64,000 nucleotides of DNA, taken from contig JAHBTL010000018.1 of assembly GCA_019638615.1 (NCBI GenBank), forward strand, positions 1 through 64,000, written 5' to 3'. This stretch comes from Chitinophagaceae bacterium. Lineage in GTDB: Bacteria > Bacteroidota > Bacteroidia > Chitinophagales > Chitinophagaceae. Shown here piece after piece: positions 53,746 through 61,865 of the stretch. Position 1 is the stretch's first letter; each line of letters begins with the position of its first letter. The translations under genes were made by a program, and so were the position numbers. The notes beneath the pieces are model-generated. The model saw only the letters and a program-made list of their open reading frames with translations. It did no database searches and had not been told where the DNA came from.

Positions 53746-54396
53746 ATGAGCATTATTAAAGTAGCCATTGCAGACGACCACCAGATATTCCGCAAAGGAG
53801 TTATACTATCGCTTCGTTCCTTTACGAATATAAAATTCGTACTGGAAGCCGAAAACGGCCAACAATTACTGGATGGGCTTGCCCATGCAGCGCCAGATGT
53901 GGTTTTAATGGATTTGAGAATGCCGGTAAAGGATGGTATTGAAGCTACTAAAATAATCAGCAAAGAATATCCCAATATATATGTTATCGTATTAACAATG
54001 TACGAGGATGAACGCTTCGTTTCTCACCTTATGGAAAACGGCGCCAATGGCTATTTACTGAAAAGCGCCGATCCGGCAGAAATAAAAAAGGCGATTGTGG
54101 AAGTAGTATCTAAAGGTTATTACCTGAACAACTTTGTAAATAAGGTATTACTGAAAAAATCGCATGCCCGAACCAGGATTACACCTTCGTTAACCAATGA
54201 AATTGTTGTAAGCGATAAAGAAAGGGAAGTATTGCGTTTGCTTTGCATGGAATTTACCGCTACGGAAATTGCACAGAAAATGGATATCAGCCCCCGCACG
54301 GTAGAAGCTATTAAAGACAGGTTAATGGAGCGGTTTAACGTAAAAAATACGGCAGGGCTTGTTTTTTTTGCTGTACGAAATAATTTAATTGACTGA
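53746..54396 (+). CDS. NarL-type response regulator 3
   Basis: A 216-residue regulator with acidic residues in IADDH (8-12), phospho-acceptor Asp 56 in LMDLRMP and a LuxR HTH (TEIAQKMDISPRTVEAIKDRL). It is the cognate partner of the kinase ending at 53710. The last 12 bases overlap the tail of the leftward gene ending at 54385, a tail-to-tail arrangement. Confidence 0.92.
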   Translation: MSIIKVAIADDHQIFRKGVILSLRSFTNIKFVLEAENGQQLLDGLAHAAPDVVLMDLRMPVKDGIEATKIISKEYPNIYVIVLTMYEDERFVSHLMENGANGYLLKSADPAEIKKAIVEVVSKGYYLNNFVNKVLLKKSHARTRITPSLTNEIVVSDKEREVLRLLCMEFTATEIAQKMDISPRTVEAIKDRLMERFNVKNTAGLVFFAVRNNLID

Positions 54397-55155
54397 TTTC
54401 AGATATTGCTGAATGATCTCCGCTACGTTTATTTGTTGCCAGCTATAATCCATTCTGTTAGCAAACACAGGATTTATTTTATTCATTGTGTCATAGCTCT
54501 GGTGCATGTACCATTCAACCCGTTTTGCACCTTTTTCATCAAGCCCGGCCTCGATAATAGCATTGTCCTCATTATCTTCAAAATCTTTTTTAATATCGTC
54601 CAGGTCGTCCGTAATCAGGTAAAAGGTCATGCACGCATGCCAGGCATCAATCAACTGCTTTTTCAGCTCATCATCAAAGTCAAAGTAACAAAGTGTAAAC
54701 AAATAGGTATCTACCCTGTTTAAGGCCTTCAGGGATGAGCCGAAGGAAATATCTCCTTTTACAAGTTCTCCTTTAAAAAAATAAGCAGTCAGCTCTTCTA
54801 ACAACAATACATTTTTACAAACGGGTTTTGTTATTTCTATACATTCCTTTACATGCTGCTCCATCGGGATGCTGTGAAATTCCTGCTTTGCAATACTATG
54901 CATTATCTGTTCCATGAGCACGATATGCCCCTCACTCAAGAGCTCACTTTTAGACAATCCCAGACGAAACTGCAGGTCGGTATAAAGCGGAATAAAAAGA
55001 TACCCCGGCATAGGCGTTATATACAGGTACCTGTTTTCCCAGTAAAGATTATTTTCAGGGATCTTCCTGTCAACAAAAAACTTACCTATCTCCATATCAA
55101 TTCCGTAATTCAGCTTCAAATCCTCCTTACTTGTAAACATAGTAGCCTGTTTCAT
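54385..55155 (-). CDS. Unrecognised helical protein with a DDLDD motif
   Basis: A 256-residue protein (start at ATG 55155) that appears wholly helical, with no signal peptide. FYLITDDLDDIKKDFEDNED near 190-209 resembles, in outline, the Asp-rich motifs of isoprenoid synthases and terpene cyclases, but the second metal-binding NSE-type motif was not found. I therefore give no function. It is convergent with and overlaps the response regulator gene at its 3' end. Confidence 0.65.
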   Translation of the reverse strand: MKQATMFTSKEDLKLNYGIDMEIGKFFVDRKIPENNLYWENRYLYITPMPGYLFIPLYTDLQFRLGLSKSELLSEGHIVLMEQIMHSIAKQEFHSIPMEQHVKECIEITKPVCKNVLLLEELTAYFFKGELVKGDISFGSSLKALNRVDTYLFTLCYFDFDDELKKQLIDAWHACMTFYLITDDLDDIKKDFEDNEDNAIIEAGLDEKGAKRVEWYMHQSYDTMNKINPVFANRMDYSWQQINVAEIIQQYLKSVN

Positions 55156-55211
55156 GCGAAGATACAAAACCAGGGTGATTGAAACCCTGTAGCCGCAAAG
55201 GCAGGGAAAAC

Positions 55212-55565
55212 TCAGTCAGACATTCTGTACATTTCCGTCCGCCGTCTTTGGGCACGGGCGTTTAACGAGTCCATTAATACTTTAAAAATAGGGGGATGTG
55301 CCTTGTAAAAGGCATAGCTTTCTTTAAACTTTTTTTCTGTTACGCCATACAACAGGTAAATTTTTTGATACTCTTTCTGCAATTCAACATCCTTGTTTCT
55401 GGTGGTATCTTTAACTATATACGACCCCACAAACTCTTCGGCCATATTGGCATCAAAAAGAATACTCCCCATTTCATCAGGTTGAATAATATTACCAGGC
55501 ACTTTAGTTCCTGAAGAACACGCTGCAAGGAAAACGATCCCGATTATTAAATAAAAATACTTCAT
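55212..55565 (-). CDS. DUF4296 lipoprotein
   Basis: A 117-residue lipoprotein (VFLAAC, Cys 16) with the DUF4296 core: PDEMGSILFDANMAEEFVG and a helix ending FKVLMDSLNARAQRRR. Function unknown. It overlaps the DUF4835 gene by four bases at its start and ends a cluster typical of Bacteroidota: bamD, rpoZ, coaBC, DUF4835, DUF4296. Confidence 0.8.
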   Translation of the reverse strand: MKYFYLIIGIVFLAACSSGTKVPGNIIQPDEMGSILFDANMAEEFVGSYIVKDTTRNKDVELQKEYQKIYLLYGVTEKKFKESYAFYKAHPPIFKVLMDSLNARAQRRRTEMYRMSD

Positions 55566-56491
55566 TTCAATTCCTGCTTGTAATCGCCTGCTTTTGAAAT
55601 ATCCAGTCTTTGCAATAATTCAGAGGCTCTTACCCTATCCTGGGGTGGCGCTTTTTTAAACATTTTAATGAGTTCATCGCTTTTGCCTAAAAAGAAAAAA
55701 TACAGTCCCATCAGGTTGCGATTATCCGTACTGAGCGTGTTTAATGCGTTCAGGCTATTCAATACCTGCTGTCTGCCTTCATTTTCGTCTTCATACATTT
55801 TGTCAAGCCCAAGATGATAATATGTATAGTATGCATCGTGCAATAAAGTATACTTGCTGTTGGTAAAATTTTCTACCAGCCAATACCTGTTCCTTTGTCC
55901 GTCAAAAGCTTTCCAGCCTGTTATATTTCTGCCGTCAGGAGCATTTACTACAATATTTTGAGCGCGTTTAAAATACTGATCGCCACCCCGTGGAGAAAAA
56001 GAATCATAGTCCAGCCCCAATATCAGGTAAACATAATATGCCAGCACTGCCGTAAGATTAGATGCCTGGGGGTCGGAACCCGAAATATTATTTTCATTAA
56101 ATTCCACCTGTTGAAATTCAACATACTTAAAAGTAACATCATTATCCTGAAAATTCACCATCGGAGATATGTAGTTGCTATTGTATACGGGTCGGCCTGC
56201 CTGTATGGTAAGCATTGCTTTATACACATTTGCATCAGCGTCCTCTGTAAGATTCAATAAAAAATTACAGGTAATTTTTTCCTGCTGCTGATACGAATCT
56301 TTTGTCCATTTCCGGTTGTTCAAAAAATTGGTAAGTGTTGTTTGCAATGTCTGGAAAACCTTTTTATCAACCGAACTGCTAACCTGGGCCGCCACTACAG
56401 TCACTTTTGCATTCAATTCCTGCGAAGAGGCATATTGAATACAAATACATGCCGCAGCCAAACAAAATATCCTACGCATTCGTATAGTCAA
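55562..56491 (-). CDS. DUF4835 family envelope protein (PorD-like)
   Basis: A 309-residue secreted protein (signal peptide ending around SSQE, residue 24). LNAKVTVVAAQVSSSVDKKVFQTLQTTLTNFLNNRKWTKD and QVEFNENNISGSDPQASNLTAVLAYYVYLILGLDYDSFS are typical DUF4835 stretches. The family is annotated as PorD of the type IX secretion system in some Bacteroidota, but its exact role is uncertain. It overlaps the end of coaBC by 20 bases, which suggests coupling. Confidence 0.82.
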   Translation of the reverse strand: MTIRMRRIFCLAAACICIQYASSQELNAKVTVVAAQVSSSVDKKVFQTLQTTLTNFLNNRKWTKDSYQQQEKITCNFLLNLTEDADANVYKAMLTIQAGRPVYNSNYISPMVNFQDNDVTFKYVEFQQVEFNENNISGSDPQASNLTAVLAYYVYLILGLDYDSFSPRGGDQYFKRAQNIVVNAPDGRNITGWKAFDGQRNRYWLVENFTNSKYTLLHDAYYTYYHLGLDKMYEDENEGRQQVLNSLNALNTLSTDNRNLMGLYFFFLGKSDELIKMFKKAPPQDRVRASELLQRLDISKAGDYKQELK

Positions 56492-57674
56492 TTAAATAGT
56501 TAACAATATCCACCGCCACCGCTTCTTTTGGCTTTGCCTCAAAGCCCGCAACGCCTCCTTTCTTATCGAAAATGGTTATCTTGTTGGTATCTTTTCCAAA
56601 TCCTGCATCTTTATCATTGAGGGAATTTAATACAATCATGTCCGCATTCTTGCTTTTCAGCTTGGTTAACGCATTCGCCTCTTCATTATTGGTTTCAAGT
56701 GCAAACCCTACTAATAATTGTCCTTCTCTTTTCCGGCCGCCCAGGTCTTTCAGTATGTCCGTTGTTTTCTTTAACTCAAGCGACCAGTTGCCATCATTTT
56801 TCTTAATCTTTTCACCCACAAATGTAACGGGGGTATAATCAGCCACGGCAGCGGCCATTACGGCTATATCGGTTTGTGAAAATACATGCAGACATGCATC
56901 ATACATTTCCCGGGCTGACTGAACCTTTACTACTTTAATATCCTTTGAAAGATGATCGGCAGAAACGGGGCCTAATACCAATGTTACCTCTGCCCCCTGG
57001 TTATGCAATGCATTTGCCAAAGCAATACCCATTTTACCACTGGAATGATTGCCAATGAAACGTACCGGATCGATATGCTCATAGGTAGGGCCGGCTGTTA
57101 CCAATGCTTTTTTCCCAGCCAGTTTTCTGTTCGATCTGGAAAGAAAATGAATGATATAATCTTTGATGTACTCAGGTTCAGCCATTCTTCCTTCACCCGT
57201 AAGTCCACTGGCTAATTCACCGTTTTCTACAGGGATAACTGTATTACCAAATTGTTCAATTTGCTTAAGATTATTTCGTGTTGCGGGATGCTTCCACATA
57301 TCCTCATCCATTGCAGGAGCCAATATTACAGGACAGGTTGCGGAAAGATATACGCTGAGCAAAAGGTTATCGCATAAACCCCAAGCCATTTTTGCCAATG
57401 TATTGCAACTTAAGGGAGCAATCACCATCGCATCCGCCCACCGTCCCAGCATTACATGATTGGCCCATTCATCTTCCTTAAATATATCCGTTAATACAGG
57501 ATACCTGGATAAAGTGGATAACGTTAGGGGCGTAATAAAATCTTTTGCGGCCGGCGTCATAATTACCTTAACCTCTGCACCTTCCTTCACAAGGCAGCGC
57601 ACCAGTGTTGCCGTTTTATAGGCCGCTATACTGCCGGTAATGCCAACTATGATTTTTCTACCTTTTAACATCAT
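56472..57674 (-). CDS. coaBC: Bifunctional phosphopantothenoylcysteine decarboxylase/synthetase
   Basis: CoaBC joins cysteine to 4'-phosphopantothenate and decarboxylates the product on the way to coenzyme A. The N-terminal flavin-binding CoaC half holds the His in WANHVML and the PAMDEDMW motif; the C-terminal CoaB half begins around GKKALVTAGPTYEHIDPVRF. The start is one of two adjacent ATGs (57674 or 57671), not the earlier one at 57716, which lies in the terminator. It follows rpoZ, from which it is separated by a U-rich hairpin. Confidence 0.95.
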   Translation of the reverse strand: MMLKGRKIIVGITGSIAAYKTATLVRCLVKEGAEVKVIMTPAAKDFITPLTLSTLSRYPVLTDIFKEDEWANHVMLGRWADAMVIAPLSCNTLAKMAWGLCDNLLLSVYLSATCPVILAPAMDEDMWKHPATRNNLKQIEQFGNTVIPVENGELASGLTGEGRMAEPEYIKDYIIHFLSRSNRKLAGKKALVTAGPTYEHIDPVRFIGNHSSGKMGIALANALHNQGAEVTLVLGPVSADHLSKDIKVVKVQSAREMYDACLHVFSQTDIAVMAAAVADYTPVTFVGEKIKKNDGNWSLELKKTTDILKDLGGRKREGQLLVGFALETNNEEANALTKLKSKNADMIVLNSLNDKDAGFGKDTNKITIFDKKGGVAGFEAKPKEAVAVDIVNYLIDYTNA

Positions 57675-57688
57675 TCTCCTAAAAATAC

Positions 57689-57714
57689 AAAAAGCGGCAG
57701 GTTTTAATTGCCGC
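57689..57714 (-). terminator. Terminator-like hairpin between rpoZ and coaBC
   Basis: GCGGCA (57694-57699) pairs with TGCCGC (57709-57714) around a nine-base loop; read leftward the stem is followed by five T (57693-57689). It lies 33 bases after the rpoZ stop and 15 before the coaBC start, so part of the transcription of bamD-rpoZ should end here. Confidence 0.7.
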
Positions 57715-57746
57715 ATAGAACTAAATATGTTTGAAAACAGAAAGAT

Positions 57747-58091
57747 TTAACTAAACAGATCATTATCGTTCTTACGATAATAAATCTTATCATCGAAGAA
57801 TTCCTGGGTAGCCAACAATGCCGGGTTAGGCATTTTTTCATACGCCTTGGAAATTTCAATCTGCTCTTTATTTTCGTGAATTTCTTCAAGACTGTCCGTA
57901 TGACTTGCAAATTCTTCCAGCTTGTTATGCAGCTCTTCCTTCAGCGCAATATTGATTTGGTTGGCCCTTTTACCGATAATAGCAATCGATTCGTACAAAT
58001 TGCCGGTCTTTTGCTTAATATCAGCAACATTTTTAGTTTCAACCACATTTGCGGTAGTATTACTACCCCATTGTTTCCTTAATCTGCTCAT
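57747..58091 (-). CDS. rpoZ: RNA polymerase omega subunit
   Basis: A 114-residue protein of the RpoZ/Rpb6 type found in Bacteroidota: TGNLYESIAIIGKRANQINIALKEELHNKLEEF holds the YES..II.KRA.QI core. It helps assemble RNA polymerase. It overlaps the end of bamD by four bases and carries a longer acidic C-terminus than the E. coli omega, as in relatives. Confidence 0.88.
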   Translation of the reverse strand: MSRLRKQWGSNTTANVVETKNVADIKQKTGNLYESIAIIGKRANQINIALKEELHNKLEEFASHTDSLEEIHENKEQIEISKAYEKMPNPALLATQEFFDDKIYYRKNDNDLFS

Positions 58092-58891
58092 TGCGTAATA
58101 GATTTTAGATTATTCTGTGACAAAGTTAAGTATTGCTCCGCTTCTTTCAGCAACTTACTTTCGGGGAAGCGGTCCTGAAAATCCTGTACTTCTTCAATAA
58201 CCTGGTTATAACGTTCGGTTTGCTTTTCCAATATACTCAGGTTTGCAAATTTGTAATAGGAACGAACTACCCAAAGTTTAAACTCATCTGCATTCGGTGC
58301 ATCAGGATATGAATTCAGCAAAGTAGCAAATGATATAGCCGCGGCACGGTAATGCCCAAGATTATAATACAGCTCTGCGCTTTTGTAATCTTTAGAGATC
58401 ATTTTACTATAGCACTGCGCTATGATATCCTGGGCTTCTTTATTGCGTTCGGACCCGGGATGTGTATTGATAAAAGTCTGCATCTGCCCCATCGTCTTTA
58501 TGGTATTTGTCTGGTCCAGTTCCGGACGGGGAGACTGCTTATAATAGCAGAAAGCGTGCATAAAATCTATTTCTTCAGCTTTCGCACTGTTAGGGAAGTA
58601 TTCAAGAAAGGTTTTAAAGAGATTTTCAGCGCTTAAATAGTCCTTGAGATAATATGCGCAATAAGCAAACTTATAGTGTATATCTTCAAACCGGTTAGAC
58701 CCTTTATACACAGGGAAAAGATCCTCATATAATTGCTGGGCAAACCGGTATTTTTTCTTTACATAATACTGATCAGCCATCTTCAGCTTATATTCATAAT
58801 CCTTGCTTTTCATCACTTTAGAGAATTTGGAGCAGGACGAAAAAGTGAAAACCACGCTAACCAGTAAAATCAGGCATTTTATAACTCTCAT
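58088..58891 (-). CDS. bamD: Outer membrane protein assembly lipoprotein BamD
   Basis: A 267-residue lipoprotein (FTFSSC, Cys 20) made of TPR-like helices: YEYKLKMADQYYVKKKYRFAQQLYEDLFPVYKG, then AENLFKTFLEYFPNSAKAEE and RAAAISFATLLNSYPDAPNADEF. BamD is the essential accessory lipoprotein of the BAM complex for beta-barrel insertion. First gene of the cluster that runs through DUF4296. A TACTTTTG box read leftward (58910-58903) lies close to its start. Confidence 0.92.
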   Translation of the reverse strand: MRVIKCLILLVSVVFTFSSCSKFSKVMKSKDYEYKLKMADQYYVKKKYRFAQQLYEDLFPVYKGSNRFEDIHYKFAYCAYYLKDYLSAENLFKTFLEYFPNSAKAEEIDFMHAFCYYKQSPRPELDQTNTIKTMGQMQTFINTHPGSERNKEAQDIIAQCYSKMISKDYKSAELYYNLGHYRAAAISFATLLNSYPDAPNADEFKLWVVRSYYKFANLSILEKQTERYNQVIEEVQDFQDRFPESKLLKEAEQYLTLSQNNLKSITQ

Positions 58892-58975
58892 AAAAAGGCG
58901 GACAAAAGTATGCTTTTTCGTGAATAAAATGAATAAATATAAGAGGCTTATCCCTTTCCGGTAGTTAACACATTC

Positions 58976-59009
58976 ACAAAAAAGGCTGATTCTCAGTGAA
59001 TCAGCCTTT
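58976..59009 (-). terminator. Rho-independent terminator after the OmpA-family gene
   Basis: AAAGGCTGATTC (58981-58992) and GAATCAGCCTTT (58998-59009) form a perfect 12-bp stem with a five-base loop. Leftward it runs into six consecutive T. It lies 23 bases past the OmpA-family stop codon. Confidence 0.93.
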
Positions 59010-59031
59010 GCTATCGGGATTAATTAAATTA

Positions 59032-60708
59032 CTATCTTCTTCTCAGGTTCGGATGTGGCGCAGGTACGGTATTGGGTCCTTCATCACCGGTTTCAGAAGC
59101 CCTCAAATCTACAGTATTACAATCGCCGCCGGATTCGCCATATTTGAAGATCAGGCGATCTGCACTAATACCTTGCTTTTCAACCAGATAGTTGATCACG
59201 GTATTTACCCTGTCCCAGCTTAACTGCTGTGATGATTTAGAAGGTTCGCAAGTGTAGCTTGTAACCACTATTTTACAATTGGGGTTCTGACGAAGCCTGT
59301 CAGCCACATTTGCCAATACCGCTTCCGCATCTTTACCTAAGCGGTATAATTTGGCGCTGAAGGAAATGCTTGGCAGGTCACCGATACCACAATTGTTCTT
59401 ATTTTTTGCCACAAAACCATCAAAGCATGACTCATCGGGGCATGGACATTTACCTACTCCATCTGCATCAACAGGCTGGCAGGTTGTAGGAGTGATCAAT
59501 TCTTTGTCTTTGTAATCAGGCACACCGTCACCATCAGTATCCCTGCTTACACCATGGCTGTCAACCGGAGAGCCGGCAGGTGTATTGGGCTCCATATCAA
59601 ACTGATCGGGGATACCATCACCATCCGCATCATCCAATACAGGTTTGGGTATCTTCATATGCTTCGGGGAGTTCAACTCGCTGTAAGTATAGTCGAGCGG
59701 GTTAAGCCACCACAAAGGCTGAACGGCTTTGGTTTTTGAACCGATGTTGATGTTCAAACCAAGGCTCAGGTAGTTGTAAATATCATAACTGGGTGTTAAT
59801 ACACGCCCGGTAGTACCTGCGCCTGGTCCGGCAGATGTTGTAACATTCTGCCAGCGAACGCCATCCAGCAGGTCGTCACCGATCATGGTTACCCTGTCTT
59901 CAAGCGCTAAATTCAGCCTGTCGCTCAGCCTAATTGCAAGGCCTGCTCCAACAGTCCTGGAAAAACGCAGTGTTTTGCCAAATAATTTTGAACGTGCGGG
60001 TCCTTCATTTTCAGCCTCAACGTTATAACTTCCCGCGTCCAACAGGTTTTTAACATCTTTAATCGTCTGTTTTCTGTCTTTATAAACATTACTGTTCGTA
60101 ATAGAATTGAAATTGTAGGGAGCCCCGGCATCGGTTAACACATTTACTTTCGTATCATAAACAGTAGCGCCGAAACCAGCCAGTCCATACACTACAAAAC
60201 CGGTTTTACCTTTATGGAAGCGAAGGTTGTTCATTGTAAACACCCCCTGGAGCGAAAGATCCTGCACATTTGCTTTATAATTGTCAAATACCCTATTCGC
60301 ACCTCCGGTATACCCTGCGTCAATCCAGTGATCTGCCAACCCGGCAGTCCTGGCTTTCCAGTTCACCCCTCTTGCCATACCATAAATATATTCAGCACGA
60401 AGAGAGAAAACGTACCCTAGTGATTTTCTTACATGAACACCGAACCCCGGAGTAGGAAATTGGGACGGTACATCACCAATGATATTGAAAGTACCTACTT
60501 TTAGGCCCACTTCCCATTGATTTCTTGGCTTTGCGGGATAGTTGTATTGATTGTTCAGAAATTCATTGTGCTGCCCTAACCTTTTAGAAGGGATTAACGA
60601 AGAATCTCTCCAATCGTAGCTGCCGGAAGTAGCAGTTTCCTGGGCAAACAAGCCACTGGTTAGCAGAATAAAAAGCCCAAACAGTAATGAAACCCTTTTG
60701 GTTGCCAT
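59032..60708 (-). CDS. OmpA-family outer-membrane protein with calcium-binding (TSP3) repeats
   Basis: A 558-residue protein (ATG at 60708; signal peptide ending around FAQE, residue 23). The N-terminal part resembles an outer-membrane beta-barrel (GTFNIIGDVPSQFPTPGFGVH, VFSLRAEYIYGMA). Two thrombospondin type 3-like repeats (DDADGDGIPD, DTDGDGVPD) follow at about 340-395, then an OmpA C-terminal peptidoglycan-binding domain (VVTSYTCEPSKSSQQLSWDRVNTVINYLVEKQGISADRL) near the end. It anchors the outer membrane to peptidoglycan. It has a well-defined Bacteroidota promoter and its own terminator. Confidence 0.93.
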   Translation of the reverse strand: MATKRVSLLFGLFILLTSGLFAQETATSGSYDWRDSSLIPSKRLGQHNEFLNNQYNYPAKPRNQWEVGLKVGTFNIIGDVPSQFPTPGFGVHVRKSLGYVFSLRAEYIYGMARGVNWKARTAGLADHWIDAGYTGGANRVFDNYKANVQDLSLQGVFTMNNLRFHKGKTGFVVYGLAGFGATVYDTKVNVLTDAGAPYNFNSITNSNVYKDRKQTIKDVKNLLDAGSYNVEAENEGPARSKLFGKTLRFSRTVGAGLAIRLSDRLNLALEDRVTMIGDDLLDGVRWQNVTTSAGPGAGTTGRVLTPSYDIYNYLSLGLNINIGSKTKAVQPLWWLNPLDYTYSELNSPKHMKIPKPVLDDADGDGIPDQFDMEPNTPAGSPVDSHGVSRDTDGDGVPDYKDKELITPTTCQPVDADGVGKCPCPDESCFDGFVAKNKNNCGIGDLPSISFSAKLYRLGKDAEAVLANVADRLRQNPNCKIVVTSYTCEPSKSSQQLSWDRVNTVINYLVEKQGISADRLIFKYGESGGDCNTVDLRASETGDEGPNTVPAPHPNLRRR

Positions 60709-60758
60709 AAGTCCAAATATATTAGTGAGTGAATAAGGTGACAATATTTCTAGTTATG

Positions 60759-60789
60759 CAAAAGTATCACTTGACTATTAAATACCAAA
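60759..60789 (-). promoter_or_regulatory. Bacteroidota house-keeping promoter of the OmpA-family gene
   Basis: Read leftward: TTTG (60789-60786), exactly 19 bases, then TACTTTTG (60766-60759). This fits the Bacteroidota consensus TTTG-N19-TAnnTTTG. It lies about 50 bases upstream of the ATG at 60708. It is the clearest promoter in the window. Confidence 0.85.
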
Positions 60790-60887
60790 TTTTTTAGAAA
60801 TAATAAATTACACCGCTAAATTGCATATTTTTCATCTCAGGCAGCTATTGAGTTAAATACATTGCTTTATCGGGCACAAATATCTAA

Positions 60888-61850
60888 ATGTATACAGCAA
60901 AGAAAATAATAGCAAATGAACTGGATTACTTTGAAGCGGCATTTAAAAAGTCTGTGAAGAGTAATATCCCCCTTCTCGATAGGATTATGCAGTACATAGT
61001 CAAACGTAAGGGTAAACAATTACGTCCAATGTTTGTATTGCTTTCTGCAAAACTGGCTGGTTCTATTAACGAATCTACCTACAGAGCCGCTTCGCTGGTA
61101 GAATTATTGCATACAGCCAGTCTTGTACATGACGACGTGGTGGATGAATCGTATGAAAGAAGAGGTTTTTTTTCTGCTTATGCGCTCTGGAAATCAAAGG
61201 TTTCGGTATTGGTAGGTGATTATTTATTGAGTAAAGGGCTTTTGCTTTCGCTGGACGGAGGTGATTACAGGATCCTCCATATCCTGTCGGACGCTGTGCG
61301 CAAAATGAGTGAAGGAGAGCTCTTACAAATTGAAAAAGCCCGTGGTCTGAACCTTGACGAGGATGTCTATTTTGAAATAATAAAAACCAAAACCGCCTCC
61401 CTGCTGGCTTCCGCCTGCTCCGCGGGCGCATGGTCGGCCTGCCAGAATGATGAAACGGCAGAAAAGTTCAGACAGTTTGGAGAATATACAGGTATTGCGT
61501 TCCAAATAAAAGACGACTTGTTTGATTATGGGGCAGACATTGTTGGCAAGCCCACCGGCAACGATATTAAAGAAAAAAAGCTAACGATTCCGCTTATTTA
61601 TACTTTAAGCCATGTAGAGCCGGGCAAGCGAAGAGAACTTATCTATATTCTTAAAAACCAAAACAGGATAAAATCCAAGGTCAATTATGTAATAGACCAG
61701 GTGAAGCAGGCCGGGGGCATAGAATATGGTATAAAAAAAATGACAGAGTACCGCGACAAAGCTTTGTCATTATTGCATGAATTTCCTCCTTCGGAGACGC
61801 GGCAGGCATTAGAAGAATTGGTAAATTACACAACCGACAGAAAGCATTAG
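60888..61850 (+). CDS. Polyprenyl diphosphate synthase
   Basis: A 320-residue trans-isoprenyl diphosphate synthase. The first aspartate-rich motif is DDVVD at 82-86 and the second DDLFD at 209-213, with GKQLRPMF at 42-49. It makes the side chain of menaquinone or similar long-chain products by adding isopentenyl units. The residues just before the first Asp motif (LVELLHTASLV) suggest a long product. recJ follows 15 bases later. Confidence 0.93.
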   Translation: MYTAKKIIANELDYFEAAFKKSVKSNIPLLDRIMQYIVKRKGKQLRPMFVLLSAKLAGSINESTYRAASLVELLHTASLVHDDVVDESYERRGFFSAYALWKSKVSVLVGDYLLSKGLLLSLDGGDYRILHILSDAVRKMSEGELLQIEKARGLNLDEDVYFEIIKTKTASLLASACSAGAWSACQNDETAEKFRQFGEYTGIAFQIKDDLFDYGADIVGKPTGNDIKEKKLTIPLIYTLSHVEPGKRRELIYILKNQNRIKSKVNYVIDQVKQAGGIEYGIKKMTEYRDKALSLLHEFPPSETRQALEELVNYTTDRKH

Positions 61851-61865
61851 AAAAGTAAAGGCAGG

